Source: Tribonema minus
Taxonomy: Eukaryota > Sar > Xanthophyceae > Tribonematales > Tribonemataceae
Assembly (NCBI GenBank): GCA_017506865.1
Contig: JAFCMP010000031.1
Location: forward strand, 186,001-250,000
Length of the DNA stretch: 64,000 bases
Direction: 5' to 3'
How positions within the stretch are numbered: the stretch's first letter is position 1; each line of letters starts with the position of its first letter. Both the position numbers and the translations under genes were made by a program. Under the pieces are notes generated by a model, which saw only the letters and a list, made by a program, of their open reading frames with translations, had not been told where the DNA came from and did no database searches. Of this stretch, positions 37,730 to 51,600 are shown one piece after another.

Positions 37730-40700
37730 AGCGGCAGGGATGGCGGCAGCGGCGGCCTGCGCTTCGAGGAGCTCGAGGGGTACCTACGAAAGGGGGGGGC
37801 GGTGAAGGGGCACCGCGGGGGGGCAGCGGGGGGGCAGGGGGGGGTTGGGGGCGATGTGTACCATGCCAGGGTGCTGCTAGGGGAAGCGGATGGCGCAGCA
37901 GCTCGGGCGGCGAAGAAGATCATGGAGGGCGCAGGGTACATCGTCACAGGTGCGCCGCCGGTGCACCCATGTCCAGCAGTGAAACCAGCACGCCTGCACG
38001 TGTGGTGGGCTAGTCTATCAAGCTAGAGACTGCGCACATCAGCAGCATGTCAGATGGCACAAGGATGCTGACTGTCTACGCTGCACAGACTCGTCCAAGT
38101 ACTTGAAGAAAGGGGCTACACTGTTAGAGCTGCCATACCAAGTGTGCTCCACGTGTGCTCACTGTGCGCGTGCTCCTCCCCCGCCGCCGCCGCCGCCGCG
38201 CCCCTGCGCAGTCGTGACGGAGGGCCGCATGCTGCTGGAGGTCGCACTGCAGGATGCTGCCGCCGACGCCGCCTTCGATGTTATCGTCGTGGCGCGCGAC
38301 CTGCCTCTTGCAGACGCGTTCGCCATCACAGCAGCGCTCCGCGACAGCGAGGCCGCGCGCCGCTGCCGCGCCGCCGAGCGGCACGCGTGCGCCACGGAGG
38401 AAGCAGCGGCGCAGCGCGGCGCGGCGTCGCCCTCTCGACCGCCGCCGCCGCCGCCGCCGCAGCCGTCGCCGGCACCGACGCGCACGCCGGTCATCTGCCT
38501 CACTTCGCGCGCATCGCCGCAGGACCTGCGCGACTACATGCTGGCGGGGATGGACGGCTGCGTGGGCGCGCCGGCGGCGCCGGCGGCGCTGCTGTCGACG
38601 CTGCGCGCCGCCGCGCCGCGCCACCTGCTACCTACGGCTGCGCACGCCGGGTCCGATGCCGCCGCCACTGGCAGCGGCAGTGAGATGATGCCTGCCGCCG
38701 TCAGTCCCCGCCCTGCCATTGCCATCTCCAAGTCGCCGGCACACGCGTCGCGCAGCGCGGGCACAGGCAGCGGCTGCAGCGGCGGCGGCGGCGCCTTCGT
38801 GAAGAAGACGTCGTCGGCAGCAGTGGCGCCGCCGCCGGGCGGCGCGCGCGCCGCGGCGCTGGCGCTGGGGACCGGGCCCGCGGATGCCGTTCCCGTGGTC
38901 CACGGATCATTCCAGGTGGACGCGGACACGTGCGTACCGTACTGCGTGATGGGCGCGCCGCCGCCGCCACCGCAGAGTGCCGACGCCGCAGCGGCAGCGC
39001 CGCCGGCGCCGGCGGAGCGCTGCTGCTTCAGCCTCGTCGTCTGCCACGACCTCTTCGACTGCTACGAGCGCGCGGAGATCTTCCTGTGGCCGCTGCTTGC
39101 GCGCTGCGGCGCGGGTGCGCGCGCGCTGCTGTGGAACTACCCCGGCCAGGCCTTCACGGAGTGGCGCGACGGGCAGCTGCTCAACAACGAGTACCTCGCG
39201 GCGGTGCTCGCGCGCCTGCTGGAGCACGTCGGCGGCGGTGCGCGCGGCACCGGCGACCTGCCACTCGGCGGCGGCGGCGGCGGCGGCAGCGGCGGCAGCG
39301 GCGGCGCGCCGTACATCCTGCTCGGCATCGGCAGCGGCGGCAGCGTTGCGGCGTTCTTCGCGGCGCACTATGCGGCGCCGCGGCCGCGCGCGCTCATGAC
39401 GCTGAACGGCTACGCGCACGTGGACGCGTACCTGGCAGGCGTGCTGCACGACTGCGCCAACGTGTTTGCGTGCTCGCCCGAGGGGCGCCCCGACCTCCCC
39501 GTGTACTTCTACTCGCGCTTCCTCTTCAGCGCGGGGTATCTGGCGCAGGTGCGTGCGCGAGGGGCGCGGCGGCGGTGGCGACAACCGTCCCTGAAAACTG
39601 CATTAGACCAGGAGGCAGTGGTGTCGTGCCGCCTACACTTGGTGGTGTTGGACTTGTGGCGGCAGAGCTGCAAGTTGTCACACACAGGCGCGCTGAACCA
39701 CATAGTCTGCCGCTGACACACTGCAACCCCCCCCCCACCCCCCCGTCTACGGCATTGGTGCTGCAGCCCAGCCTGTTTGCTGTGCCACACATACTGTCTA
39801 CCTGCACAAGTACCTCACCCCCCTCTTACCCCCCCCCCCCCCGCTCCCCCCCCCGCCAGGTCTCCGCCCCCCTCGCCCTCAACCTCTACACCGCCGTGCA
39901 CAACCCCATCACGCTCAAGGGGCGCATCGCGCTGTGCCGCGGCGCGCTGTCGCACGTCGACCTGCGCCCCGCGCTCGCGCGCGCCGCCGCGCTGCCGCCG
40001 CTCATCTGCGTCCAGTCCACGCAGGGCGACCTCGTGCGGCCGGCGCACGCGGCAGCGCTTGTTGCGGCGCGCGGCGGCGCGGAGGCGCGCACCGTGCACC
40101 AGGCGCTGTGCGGCGCGGGCGGCGCGCGCGCGTGCGTCGTGTGGGTCGACGCCGGCCACGAGCTGCTGCAGGAGGCGCGCGCGCAGGTGCGGAGCGCTGC
40201 CGCGGCGGCTGCAGCGACGTAGCGACAAAAACTCTTGCTGTAGCAGTAGGAATGCTTGGCATGTGCGTCACTGTCGGGCGGCGGCGGCTGCGGCGATGTG
40301 GTGACGACGACGCTTGCTGCATGCATCAGTAAACATTCTTGCCATGTGTCTTGTTGTCAAGTGGTGAATATGCATGCGTGGACGGCGGGCGGCGCCGGGC
40401 GCGCGCGGTGGCGCAGAGTGCCGCTGCTGCGAACGACTGAATGCTGCGTGTTTCGTTGGCGGAGGGCTTCGAGTCGCGACAGCGGCATCAAGGCTGCAGC
40501 TGGTCCGTTAATGGCTACAACTGCGACTGGAGAGAGCAACAGCTGCGCTGCGCTGCTCCGCATGTTATGACGCAGTGGCCACTGCTAGGCCGCACGACTG
40601 GCGCTCTGACTTGGTCCGGATCGCCGTGAAGCATGGCTGCACGCAATGGCGCGCCTGCGCGGAGCACACGGACCGATGCCTGCCGCAGAGAGGGCGCGCA

Positions 40701-41700
40701 ACAGCCTGAGCAGCGCTGCTGGGGCTGCCGACGACGGCCGCAGTTTTACGTCGATTTACGCGTGCGTACTGGCAAAATGACACTCGTGATTGCGATGACC
40801 GCAGTGGGAGTCGTGGCAGGGGCAAGGCACAGCACCAGACAGCGCCTGCGAGTGCGCGCCGCCGCTGACCGCAGGCCGTGGCGGCTGTCACGCACGTCCC
40901 AAGCGGGAGCCTGCGCTGCCGGTGCTGCTCCGCCGCTATTGGTGCTGCCGGCACTGCCGCACCCCACATGCCCGTGCCGCGTTGCAGTGCACGGCAGTCA
41001 GCGTCTAGCAATGGGTGTCCTAGTCTCTCACCATACGGCCCTACCCACTTGTCAACCTGACGGACTGCAAGAACTGAGAACGCCCCCCCTGTGCCCCTTC
41101 TTTAATTACGCCTTGCAGGTCGGCATCCTCATTGAGCAACTGCTCATGGGCTACCACGAGGACAACGACGTCGCCTTCGCGTCCGCGCCCGCCGCCGCCT
41201 CCGCCGCCGCAGCCGGCGGCGCCATCGTGCCGCCGCCGACGGCGCTGCCGCACCACGCACACGGCGGCACCGGCGCAGCAGCGCACAGGGCCATGGCCAC
41301 CGCTGCCGGCGGCGGCGAGGAGGACTTCATCAAGAGTGTGCTGAGCGCTGCTGACCGCGCATCGCGCTCGCCAGCGCGGCGGGCGCCGCCGCCGCAGCAG
41401 CAGCAGCAGCAGCAGGGCTCGTTGTCACCGCCACCGCTGGTTCGGCGTGCCCACGGCGCGGCGGTGCCGGTGTCGCCGGAGCCGCAGCATGGCGGCGGCG
41501 GCATCAGCGCAGGCACGAGCCTGAGCAACGGCTGGCAGCCCTCCGCGGACAACGCCGCTGCGGCCAGCGGACCGCCGTCGCCGCAGGTGTACGGGGACTC
41601 GTGGGAGGATTACCGCGCGTCATTCGTCACGGCGGCGGGCGGCGGCAGCAGCGGCCCCAACAGCCCCTCGCAGCGGCCGCGGCGCCGCAAGCGCTGGAAG

Positions 41701-41734
<34 letters not shown>

Positions 41735-43292
41735 GCGCCGCGGAAGTCCTGATGGGCTCCGTACTGGACGCAGATCACCCTGCGTTTGAGCGGCAGGACA
41801 GGACCGTGTACGGTGCGGGCAACGGCAGCCGTGTCTACCCCGCGCCCGACGCGTTCCCGGAGGCGCGCGAGTACATGGAGTGGCGGCTGCGGCGCAACCG
41901 GCGGCGGCTGCTGCGGCTCGACCGCGCGGCCAAGCGCATACAGGTGCATATAGGGTTAGGCTGACTCTGACCGCCATCATGACCGTGACGCTGTTACATC
42001 CGGTCTGATGTTGCATGTGTTGCTGTGCTGCCCGACAGCGTGTCAACAGCCTGTCAAAACGGCACACGTCCTGGCCACGGGGGCTGTACACACACAAATG
42101 GCCAGTGACGGAGTGATGTGGCTGTCGACGTCCCTTACCCTAACCCTACCCGCAGCCCCGACCCTGCATCTCATCGCATCCCCTCTCTCGCAGCGCCACC
42201 ATGCACTCGCTCACTGCAGCAGCACCGATGCTCACTCCGCACGCGCGCGCTCCGTGCCGCCGCCGCAGGGCGCCATGCGCATGCACGCCGCGCGCCGCGC
42301 CGTCGCGCGCCGCCGCCGCGAGCGCGCCGCGCTCTACATCCAGCGCGTCTACCGCGGCTGGCGCGGCCGCCTGCTCTTCCTGGCGCGCCTGCGCCGCGCG
42401 TGGGCCGCCGCGCTGCTGCAGCGCAACTGGCGCGGCCACGCGGGGCGCCGCGGCTTCGCGCGGCGCCGCACGCACTGGGCGGCGGCGGGGCACGTGCAGC
42501 GCGTGTGGCGCGGCGCGTCGGCGCGGCGGCGCGCGCGCGGCCTCGCGGCGGCGCGGCACCGCGGCGCCGCGCTGCTGCAGGCGCTGATGCGCGGCGTGTG
42601 GGGGCGCCAGCGCGCGTTCCAGGTGCGCGCAGCGCCCGCCATTGAGCGCCGCGCACGCGTGCCAGTTTGCGCGCAGTCACGCGCGTCGCCTTGTACTGCA
42701 TGTTGTGGTGCGTCAGTCACCACCGCGCGCTCATGTTTGAGCACATTTCATGCAGCGCGACTGCCCCCGCCCGGCTACTACGCACTTTCCTGGCGATCTC
42801 TCCCGGCAAGCAGTGTTGATGGCAACGTGCACGCAATCAACTGCAAACTTTTGTGCCCCCCCCCCTCATTGTCAGCCTTTTTCAGCAAGGCACAAGCAGG
42901 CGCTTGCATGCTGAGGACTGACTTGTACCAGTCCTGTGTGCAGCTGCTAACGCGCCGCACAACACGCCCGCGCGCAGATCCGACGGCGAAACGCGGCGGC
43001 GCGGCAGGTGCAGCGCGCGTACCGCGGCCACCGCGGGCGGCGGCGCGCAGCGCGCGAGCGCGACCGCTACGCCTTCTCGCGCGCGCAGACGGCGGGCGTC
43101 GAGCTCGGGCGCCAGCTGCTCCTCGAGCACCGCCTCCACGCGACCCGCCTGCAGTCGGAGGTCGAGGTGCTCGCACAGGAGAAGGCGCGCGCGGAGGAGG
43201 CCATGGAGGCCGCGCTGGAGGAGATCAGCGCGTTCGAGGAGGGCGTCGCCGCGCTGGAGCGCGAGATGCACGCGCTGTCGCGCGTCGAGGCG

Positions 43293-43339
<47 letters not shown>

Positions 43340-43689
43340 GCTCGACGAGGCGGCGCGCTTTGCGCTGCGCGAGCAGAAGGCGCGCCTCGACGCCGAGTTC
43401 GGCGCGATGCTCGGCAAGATCGCGGACCGCAAGGACCGCCTGCTGCGCGGCGAGCGCGCGCTCGGCGACCTCGACCGCGCGCGCCGCGCCAAGGAGGAGG
43501 AGCTGCGCGCCCTCGAGCGGCGCCTCGTCGTGCTCCTCGAGGAGCAGCAGCGCGAGCTCGAGGGCATACGCGGCCGCCAGGAGCGCCGCGGCAGGCTGCT
43601 GCTGCGCGCGCAGGGCGACGGCGGCAGCAGGGGATTGGTGGCGGACGGCGGCGGCGGCGGCGGCGGCGCGCTCGTCCCTCGCGTCAGCA

Positions 43690-43721
<32 letters not shown>

Positions 43722-46273
43722 CCCAGCGCCAAGGACAAGCGCCAGGCCGCGCAGCTCATGGCGTCCACGGAGACGCTCATGAAGTTTGGCTTCATGTCCA
43801 TGAGCATGACGTACTTCAGCAGCCTCAACATGATCCGCGCGATGCGCGCCGTCGGCGCGACGGACACCGTCATGGGCGCGCTCGCGCACGGCACGGCGGC
43901 GCGCGAGGCCGCAGCCGGCGGCGGCGGCAGCGGCAGCGCCGCCGCCGAGACGGAGGCCAACGAGGCGGCGGCGGCGGCGCGGCCGTTCCGCCCGGCGCTG
44001 AAGCCTGGGCAGCTGCCGGGTCAGGAGGCGCTGCGCGTGGGTGCGTGGAGCGTTGCTGACGTCGGGCGCTGGCTGCAGTCGCTGGCGCTGCCGCAGTACC
44101 GCGAGGCATTTGCGGACGCGGCGATAGACGGCAGCTTCCTGTACGGTGAGCGCACGTGGTAGCGGCATGCTTCGGCGAGCACGCGTATGCACGTCTCGCG
44201 TTTGTACTCCATGTTGAGGTGGTATCAGTTCCTGAAGGTAGTCTGTCATTGCGCAAAACCGCTTCCAAGCTGACGTGTGTCGCTGGAGCACCGCTGCATT
44301 AACCGCTTCACACATTAGAAACGGACACCTGCATGATATGCCTCTACACCTGTACCCATGTGTGCATGCACGCCTGCGTGCAGATTTTGCCCACAGCTTC
44401 CCGAAGAAACCTTAGCAACAGCAATGCGCCAGCGGCATGGGCTCGCCGCGGCCGACCTACATATCACCGCATGCACGAACGACAGGCATGCAGTCCGCAG
44501 ACACGCTCAGCGGTGCATGCGCTGCGGCGCTGCTGGCGCGCACTTGCCAGGGGTAGGTGTCGCTAAACCTGACATGTCCCCCCCCCCCCCCCTTACCCCC
44601 CCTGCACACGCACATGCGCTGCGGCGTCGACACGCACTTACCAGGGGTAGGTATCGCTAAACCTAACACATACAACCTCCCACCCCGCCCCCCGCGCGCG
44701 CAGACCTCAGCGACGAAGACCTCAACAACACGCTCGGCGTCGAGCACCGCCTCCACCGCAAGAAGCTGCTGGGCGCCATCGACCGCCTGCGCCGCGCGGA
44801 GGCGGAGCGCGACAGGCAGCTCACGCTCTCCGCCGTCGCGCGCGGCGGCGGCAGCGGCGGCGGTGGCGGCAGCGGCGGCGGCGGCGGCAGCACGCGCGCA
44901 TCCACGCTCAGCGCGGCGGCGCTGGACGCGCTGGGGCCAGGCGGCGCGGGGGATGCGCCGCCGCCGCCGCTCAAGTTCGAGGAGCTCGCCGCGCTGACGC
45001 GGCACCGCAAGCTGCGGCGCCTGGAGGAGGCGCTCGCGCAGCTGCCGGACAAGCGGTGAGTCCTTCACTTTTGAAATGGTGCTGTGCGCAGGCGGGTTGT
45101 CGCTGTGGCCAATGGGCGCTCTGCGTGGCGCGCCGCTGCGGCGCTTAAGAACGCAGCAGCTCTTGCATGTGATTGCTGCCGCAAGATGGTGGGTCCGTCG
45201 CGAGGCGTCTCGGAAAGCTTCAGTGCGTCGAGGGGGCTGCGCCCTGTGTGTTTAGTGCTGCATGGCCTGATATGGCGCATCCTGAGCTGCTGGAGCTGGG
45301 GGAGGCGCTCACGCTGCCGGACGGTAGCATGCGAGCCGCGCGCGTGTCCTCCCTTGTGACAATACTGCGGCGCCATGATGATACAACAGGCGCCTCCCCT
45401 CGCCCATGCCACGCAGCACGAAAGCAGACGATGCGTGTGCGCTGTCACATCCGTGTGCGTTTCTCAAGCGCAGTCAGCGATGTGGAGCGCAGCGCTTGGC
45501 ACTTTGCGGGCCTCAAACTGCGCAATTGAAGCTTTTGGCATCGGAAGGGGAGTTCAGTGTCATTGCAGCCGTCAACCCTGCCCCGTGTTCTTTCACGCAT
45601 GTCAGCTTTGGTGCGCGAGCCATGCATGGATGGGCGCAGATGACGACGGCAGGACTGCGGAGTTTGGTTCAAGGGTGGGGTTCGGATCGAGGTTAGAGCT
45701 AGGGTTAGGGGATGGGGTTAGGCTTAGGGTTGGGGTTACTGTAAGGGTCCATGAACAAAGCATGTCATAGAAGCGCCCGTTCATCTGCAGCATCCATCCC
45801 TGGCAGCCACCCCCACCCCTCACACACGCGCCGCCCTCACCTAACGCTAACCCTAACCCCAACCCTAACCCGCGCCGCGCCGCTGCCGCCGCAGGTACGA
45901 CCCCAACGCGACGCGCGTGCAGTTCGTGGACGGCGTCGGCACGGCGTACACGGAGGCGTACGAGTTCCAGCCGTTCCACCTCAACAAGGCGGACGACCAC
46001 GGCAACACGCTGCTGCTCGTCGCGGCGCAGAACGGCGCGCTCAAGGTCGCGCAGCTGCTCGTGCGCAAGGGCGCCAACGCGAACCACCAGAACCGCCAGG
46101 GCCAGACGGCGGGGCACTACGCAACGGCGTACCGCTTCCTCGACTTTGCGGAGTGGTTATATGGCGAGGCGCGCGCGGACGACACGCTGCTCAACCGCTT
46201 CGGCCTCGGCCCGTACGACGGGCTGAGCACTGAGGAGGGGGAGGGGGGGTCCGCGCTGCTGCTGGAGGGGTGA
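34081..46273 (+). CDS. Multidomain protein: pseudo-receiver, NDRG-like hydrolase, IQ, coiled coil, SAM, ankyrin
   Basis: Eleven exons sum in phase to 2485 residues: 34081-34499, 34654-35068, 35509-36342, 36902-37949, 38212-39548, 39860-40186, 41119-41943, 42269-42622, 42978-44145, 44704-45055 and 45895-46273. Residues 1-280 are a globular region I do not recognise (NSYSVVNGKGRVITATATY, later QVWLMWIGDVTLAVGDA). Residues 875-1048 resemble a response-regulator receiver but lack the phospho-Asp (FDVIVVARDLP) and the Lys. Residues 1135-1455 are an alpha/beta hydrolase of NDRG type (VVCHDLFDCYERAEIF, LLGIGSGGSVAAFF, DAGHELLQE). About six IQ motifs follow (1725-1885; for example YIQRVYRGWRGRLLF), then a coiled coil, a SAM domain (WSVADVGRWLQSLALPQY, split over two exons) and ankyrin repeats (DDHGNTLLLVAAQNGALKVA). 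IQ motifs bind calmodulin, so Ca-linked scaffolding is an inference. The first exon is the least certain. Confidence 0.85.
42134..42150 (+). repeat. Telomere-type tract in intron 7 of the multidomain gene
   Basis: A short CCCTAA run lies between exons 7 and 8, about 120 bases before the acceptor at 42268, within a pyrimidine-rich stretch. A TTAGG word is also present near 41952, just after the exon 7 donor. Confidence 0.7.
45690..45871 (+). repeat. Opposed telomere-type tracts before the last exon
   Basis: TTAGGG-type units at 45690-45738 are followed by CCCTAA-type units at 45840-45871, in the last intron of the multidomain gene. The second tract ends 23 bases before the AG acceptor (45893-45894) and forms most of its pyrimidine-rich region. 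Confidence 0.85.
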
Positions 46274-47054
46274 GGGGGGGGGGGGGACCCCCCTTGCACC
46301 CCCAGCTTGTCAGTGGGTGGTGCTGACACGTCCCGAGCACACCGGTGTCTTGAGCACGTGGATTCGCAATTAGCCGCCGCCATTGGTGCCGTCTGCAGTG
46401 CAGAGGCGATTTTGGGTAGAGGTTGGCATAAGTACATATCACGGCTGTTGCCGTCGTCGTTGCGTGTGCAGTGGGTAGTGAGATGGCGGCGCCGGCGCAG
46501 CGGCCGCCGTTCGCGGTCAGTGAGATTATGCAGAGCAGTAAGCCGTTGCTAGATGCCGCAACTCACAGGTGCTTCAGGATTGTAGAAATAGTCTTTGCTC
46601 TTCTAATGTACATGTTTACGCCACTCACTCTGCGGCTTCAAGTGTCTAGCTATACAGAACTCGTCATTCAATGCGCTTCAACTTCAACTGCAATTTCTGC
46701 TTCAGCAGTGCTCTCCGGAGCACCCACCTGGCGCGCTAACCCCACCTTGGTGCAAGGCAATGGTGCGCTCACATATTTTATATGGCGCGTCCTCGAGATG
46801 CACAGTTATCACTGGTAGAGCTGAAGTGGCACATATATGCGAATGAGACTCAGCAGTGAAACCACAATGAAAAATGGCTCACAACACACGCAGTGTCGCG
46901 CGCGGAATCGGGCCTGCTGTCAGTAGTTGTGAATTTGCTGGTGAACAATGTAAACTGCGCGCTGCTCCTCACCTGGCAGACAACTTCAACATAACTTCAA
47001 CCCATGTTTGAGAGGGCCAACAAGTCACAGGAGCGCGTGAGCAAATTTGACATT
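46274..47054. other. Intergenic, no supported gene
   Basis: The 3' flank of the multidomain gene, then single-copy spacer up to the inner edge of the right arm. An open frame at 46471-46818 has no recognised domain. Two GAAGTT-type runs occur (46675-46690 and 46981-47003). Confidence 0.45.
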
Positions 47055-48269
47055 CTACTCGTATAGTCATGTAGGTGGCTGATGCTGACGTGAAAGCAGG
47101 CAAGCAGCCTACAGATGGCACAGCCACTTTGTGGTGTAGCAATGGTGCAGCACACCCAATCGGCAAGTGGGGCAATGTAGCGGTAGCTGTCCAGGCGCGA
47201 TGACCATGGCTCGTTTATAGTTGACAAGTCATTAAGGCAGGGAGCAGGGGGGGGTGCAACGTCACAAACGTGTTGAGACGATGACGCGATTCGAGTGCGG
47301 AAACAACGGCGTTCATTTGTGTTGAACCTAATTATAGACATGTCACACAGCTTCAGAAGCACGGTATGAACTTGAATATAGACATGTCACTCAAGACCAG
47401 AAGCGCTCGAATGGTGTAAACTTCTGTCCGAACAGGGCCGAGGGTTTGTACGCTGCACCAGAATGGAGACTAGCGCCGGCAGTCGGGCGGTGTGACAAGG
47501 CCCGGTAGTGCATCTGGTCTAGGCTTTGTTGCACCATGTGCAAGCGCGTGATGCTGCACCACGGTAGCCGGGGGCAATCTTATGTGGCCCCTCCCCCTGC
47601 TTGCACTTCGTAATGTGGCCCCTCCCCCCGCCTGCACTTATCGATACAATCTGACTGCGCTGCGGCAAGGGGCCTCGAGGCAATACAGCTGCCAGCGAAC
47701 CTTATGTTGCAGCCTCAAAGTAGCGGCAGGGCGCGGTTGCCGTTGGTCAATACCCCTTGTGTGCACCGCGAGCGTATGCGTGGGCGTCTAAGACCACCTC
47801 TATGTCCACTGCAAAGCGCCTGTACCTCCTACAGGGCGCGTCAGTGATAGGGCATGCATGTATGCGAGTCCTGCGCTGGCAGCGCGGGCGGCGGCGGCGG
47901 CAAGAGCGCTGCTGCTGCTGCTGCGGCCGGTGCTGCCGCGAGCGCAGTGACCGAGCGCGAATGGGCGCGCTGGCAGCAGCTGGTGTAGCGTCACCACGCC
48001 AAGCGTGCGCGCGCAGTGCATCTTCATCTTGCCCGCCATTGTTGCTGACATACAGCTGGCGGCGGTGGCGGGAATAGTTGCGCCCACTGCTGCCCGGTGA
48101 GCGCAGCTGCCGCGCAGCAGCGCACTGCACCTTGCGCAGCTGCTGCCGCGGTCATACTGGCGACGTTGGTGGCAGCGGCCATGGTGCGCAGCGAGCGCGG
48201 TGCTGATGGTGCCCCCCGCGCGCGCTGCGCAAAATCTGGTCGCCGCACCACCATCTATTCCGGTGTCGT
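47055..48269. other. Duplicated 3' flank of the right OTU gene
   Basis: This matches 24207-25412 in inverted orientation. It lies directly downstream of the OTU stop codon. The word tatagacatgtcac occurs twice (near 47333 and 47378), so the segment has a small internal duplication. No gene is supported. Confidence 0.5.
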
Positions 48270-48434
48270 TCACCCCGCAGGCTTGGTGAGTGGGGCTCTG
48301 GGTCGGCTTGGGTCACGGCCGAATCCCCAGAGCCAGCTGCCAAAGTTCACATTCACCACGGTGCTGCAGGGGTTGTCTTGTGCGCAGCTGGGCGCTGCGG
48401 CGGCGCTGCTGCCCTGTGTCTGCGGCGCTGCCGC

Positions 48435-48465
<31 letters not shown>

Positions 48466-48618
48466 GCCGCCGCTGCCTCAGCATACGAGTGAGCCGCGGG
48501 CGTCTGCGCAGCGCGGGCCTGCTGCTCAGGCGACGCGCTGCGCTGCGAAGGGCGGCCCTGCAGCGGCGCGGCGCTGCGCTCACCGCTGCGGCCGCGCGGC
48601 GGCGCGCCGAGCTCCTCG

Positions 48619-48662
<44 letters not shown>

Positions 48663-51600
48663 GCGCTGCTGCCGCCGCGCGCGCCGCCGCTGCCCTCGCT
48701 GCTGCTGCTGGTGCTGCTGCAGCTCGTGCGGAGACATCTTGGTGTCGCCATCACATGGAGCGGGGGACGCAGGCTCGGCGTGCGCCTGGTGCGGAGCGCG
48801 ATTGCAAAAAGAGCATTGATGAGGGTAACGAGCATGTAATGACGAATGTTTGCATTGTGTCAAATTTGTTGTGCTCTGTGCAGTACAGAGGCTATCTTTT
48901 GTCCATGTGCAAAGCAAGCGGCTGATCGATTAACCATCAAGAGATTGCGTATTACTGGTGCTGGTTGGCAACCTCAGAGCCTGCGTTTTGGACATCGAGT
49001 TGTTGATGGGAATCTCAGCAAGTAGGTCTTACTGGTGCATTCAGGAGAGCAGATGCCAGATGTAATTACAGCCCAGCGTGGTCTGCTCTTGCACACTGTA
49101 ATCATACAAGCCTCGTGCTATGATGGCACATGTACGATGAGGCAGGCGCCAGTGCTTCATGAGCACATACATGTGAAACACGCGTACATACAAGGAAAAA
49201 AGAAATACTTCTGAAGTAGTACATCCTCGATCATCACTACTATAAGTGCGTCTTTCATATAGCTGCGGCACCAAGCCAAGCTCTTTTGTTCACAGGCAAT
49301 GGCTGCGGCACTCACATTGTGGGTAGGCTGCTCCACAGTGAGAGACAGCGCCAGCGCAAGCTGCAACTGCTCTTCCTCGGTCAGCTCCTTCTCTGTCCTC
49401 AAAATCTGCAAGTGTACAGACAGCGCAGGGCGGGGGTCACAAGGGCAACAGTCAAAAACAAGGAATCACTTCCTGTGTATACTGATGTCCATAGTAATGT
49501 TGGGTGACCAAAGCAGCACACTTGCCGCGCAATACACGGGCGAAAGTCAAGACGGCCCCAGCGTGCGCTAGTGAAGGGTCGCACTTCGTCCGCGGATGAG
49601 CGCGTAGCTGCCATCACACGCGCTCAGCACCCGAGAGGGCGGGCACGGCTCACTGTCAGCACATTGAGGACGCGCCGCTGGGGTTGAGCGCTGCTTCTGC
49701 ACGCAGTATCACATACCCCAGACAGAAACGCACGCGCATTTGCACGGTGAAGTGAGTAGCGCGCCGTGCTGACCTGCTCCGCTGGGACAGCGCCGGCGGC
49801 GCCGACCGCATCCTCAGGCGCCACCGCCAGCGAGGCGGCCAGGGCGGCCTGCACGTCTGTCTCTTCTTTCTGCGTGCGCCTCTGCTCCCTTCGCGCCTCC
49901 CTTCGCGCCTCCTTCACCGCCTGCCGTTCATGACAGCAGATGGAATGCCGCAAGGGTCAGCTGGCACGGCTCGGCGGCATGCAGACGCAGGGTGTGCACG
50001 CATAGTGGGAGAGTCACTTGCAGCTGCATTGCTCAGCACTTCCTTTGCAGGAAAATCAACGCAAGTCAACAGCATGCAAGCCTGAGTGGGAAGTGGCCAA
50101 TGGCGGACTGCAAAGCCAGGCAGATGAAGCGGCTGCTAGTCTTTGCGGCGCCTGGACGCAGGGGGTGACGCGCACGGTGCAAGACTCACTCACGGTTTGG
50201 CACACATGGGGGAGTCACTCATAACTCTAATGGAAACTGGCCATGTGTCTGTAGGCGGCATGCCGGTGCGAGTGACGGTGGGCCAGCCGGCGACAGCGAT
50301 CTCCGCGACGTGAGTAGACGTGCATGACCCGTTGTTTGTTGCACTGCATGGACTCGCTGCGATGGCGCCATATGAGCTGGCGCCATATGAGCTCACTGCG
50401 CCATGAATGGTGGCACACATCACACAGCCTTGTATTTTGATTCGGCAGCTGCAAGTGCACGCTTTGACATACTCACATGTCACTAGGAATCACTCTGGTG
50501 TATTCATAGTCTATTAGAGATGACATGAGTGCTGATTTGGCTTTGTGACAGTCAACTGTCCAGTTCATCATGCATAGCGCTGCTGACATTGCTGCAACTA
50601 CTGTAGTCACGCTTCACTTGCCTCAATCGCCTCGCTCTGCTCTCGCCTGTTCAACAGCACCTGTAGCCACAAACACACCGATGATGCACAGCACCATGTA
50701 AGTTTAGAGCGCATGTAGCAAAGACGCGTGGGTCATGCGCAGCACAAACCGGGGCAGGATACATGTGCTACGCTCAGCATCGGAGCCGCACAATGCACCC
50801 CCAACATTCGAGTGCAATAGACTATATGAAGATCCGACACTGCGCAGAAGCTATTGCCATACTTCTTCAAGACAGGTCCAGGTCAGCCACAGCAAGGTCA
50901 CGTGGCTAAAACTGTACCAACCGCACTCGCTTCCAAACTTCAAATCAGCCCTCACCTGCGAGCGCCGCGCGGGGAGCGGGTAGCGCGTGTCGAGCGCGCG
51001 CACGCTGCCGTAGTGCGCGCCCGTGTACGCCACACGGATGGGCTCAACGCCGGCGCGCATGACGTCCGCGTTGACGTTGGCGTCGGCGTGCAGGCTGCGC
51101 GCGGCGACGTTGAAGATGAGCACCGGCCTGTCGAAGATCTCCTCGATGGCGGTAATTGCGATGTGGTCGCCCCAGCAGGCGTTCGCGCGGCCCTCCCGCA
51201 GGTAGCGCTCCATGTCGTAGTCGAACTCCTGGAGTCTGTGCCAGTAGTGGGCGCGGTGCGCGTCGACGTGGTCCATCGCGAGCTGCGGCGGCAGCGGCGG
51301 CGGTGGCGGCTGCGGCGGCGGCGGCAGCGGCGGCAGCGGCGGCACGTGTGAGCTGAGGGCGTTTTCGTCTGTGTGCAATGCGCAAGTCTCAGCAATGGTC
51401 AGAGCTGTTGTGTCACTTGCGGCTACCATCAGGCAACATGCGCCCTCTCTACACAATGGCGCGTCCTGTGTTGTGCGGTGCGTGCGCTGAGAGAAGTGAA
51501 GTTGAGAGAAGTGAAGTTGGCGGAGGGCAACGGTGGCCAGCGCGCACGATCTGATACGACGTGATGCTGGACAGCATCGAACAGGCGCATCAGTGCTCAG

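Noticed and set aside
37681-37730. Very long Gly-codon run, possibly an intron or assembly artefact
   Set aside because: The exon keeps phase through it and matches similar Gly runs in other exons of this gene; treated as a low-complexity linker.
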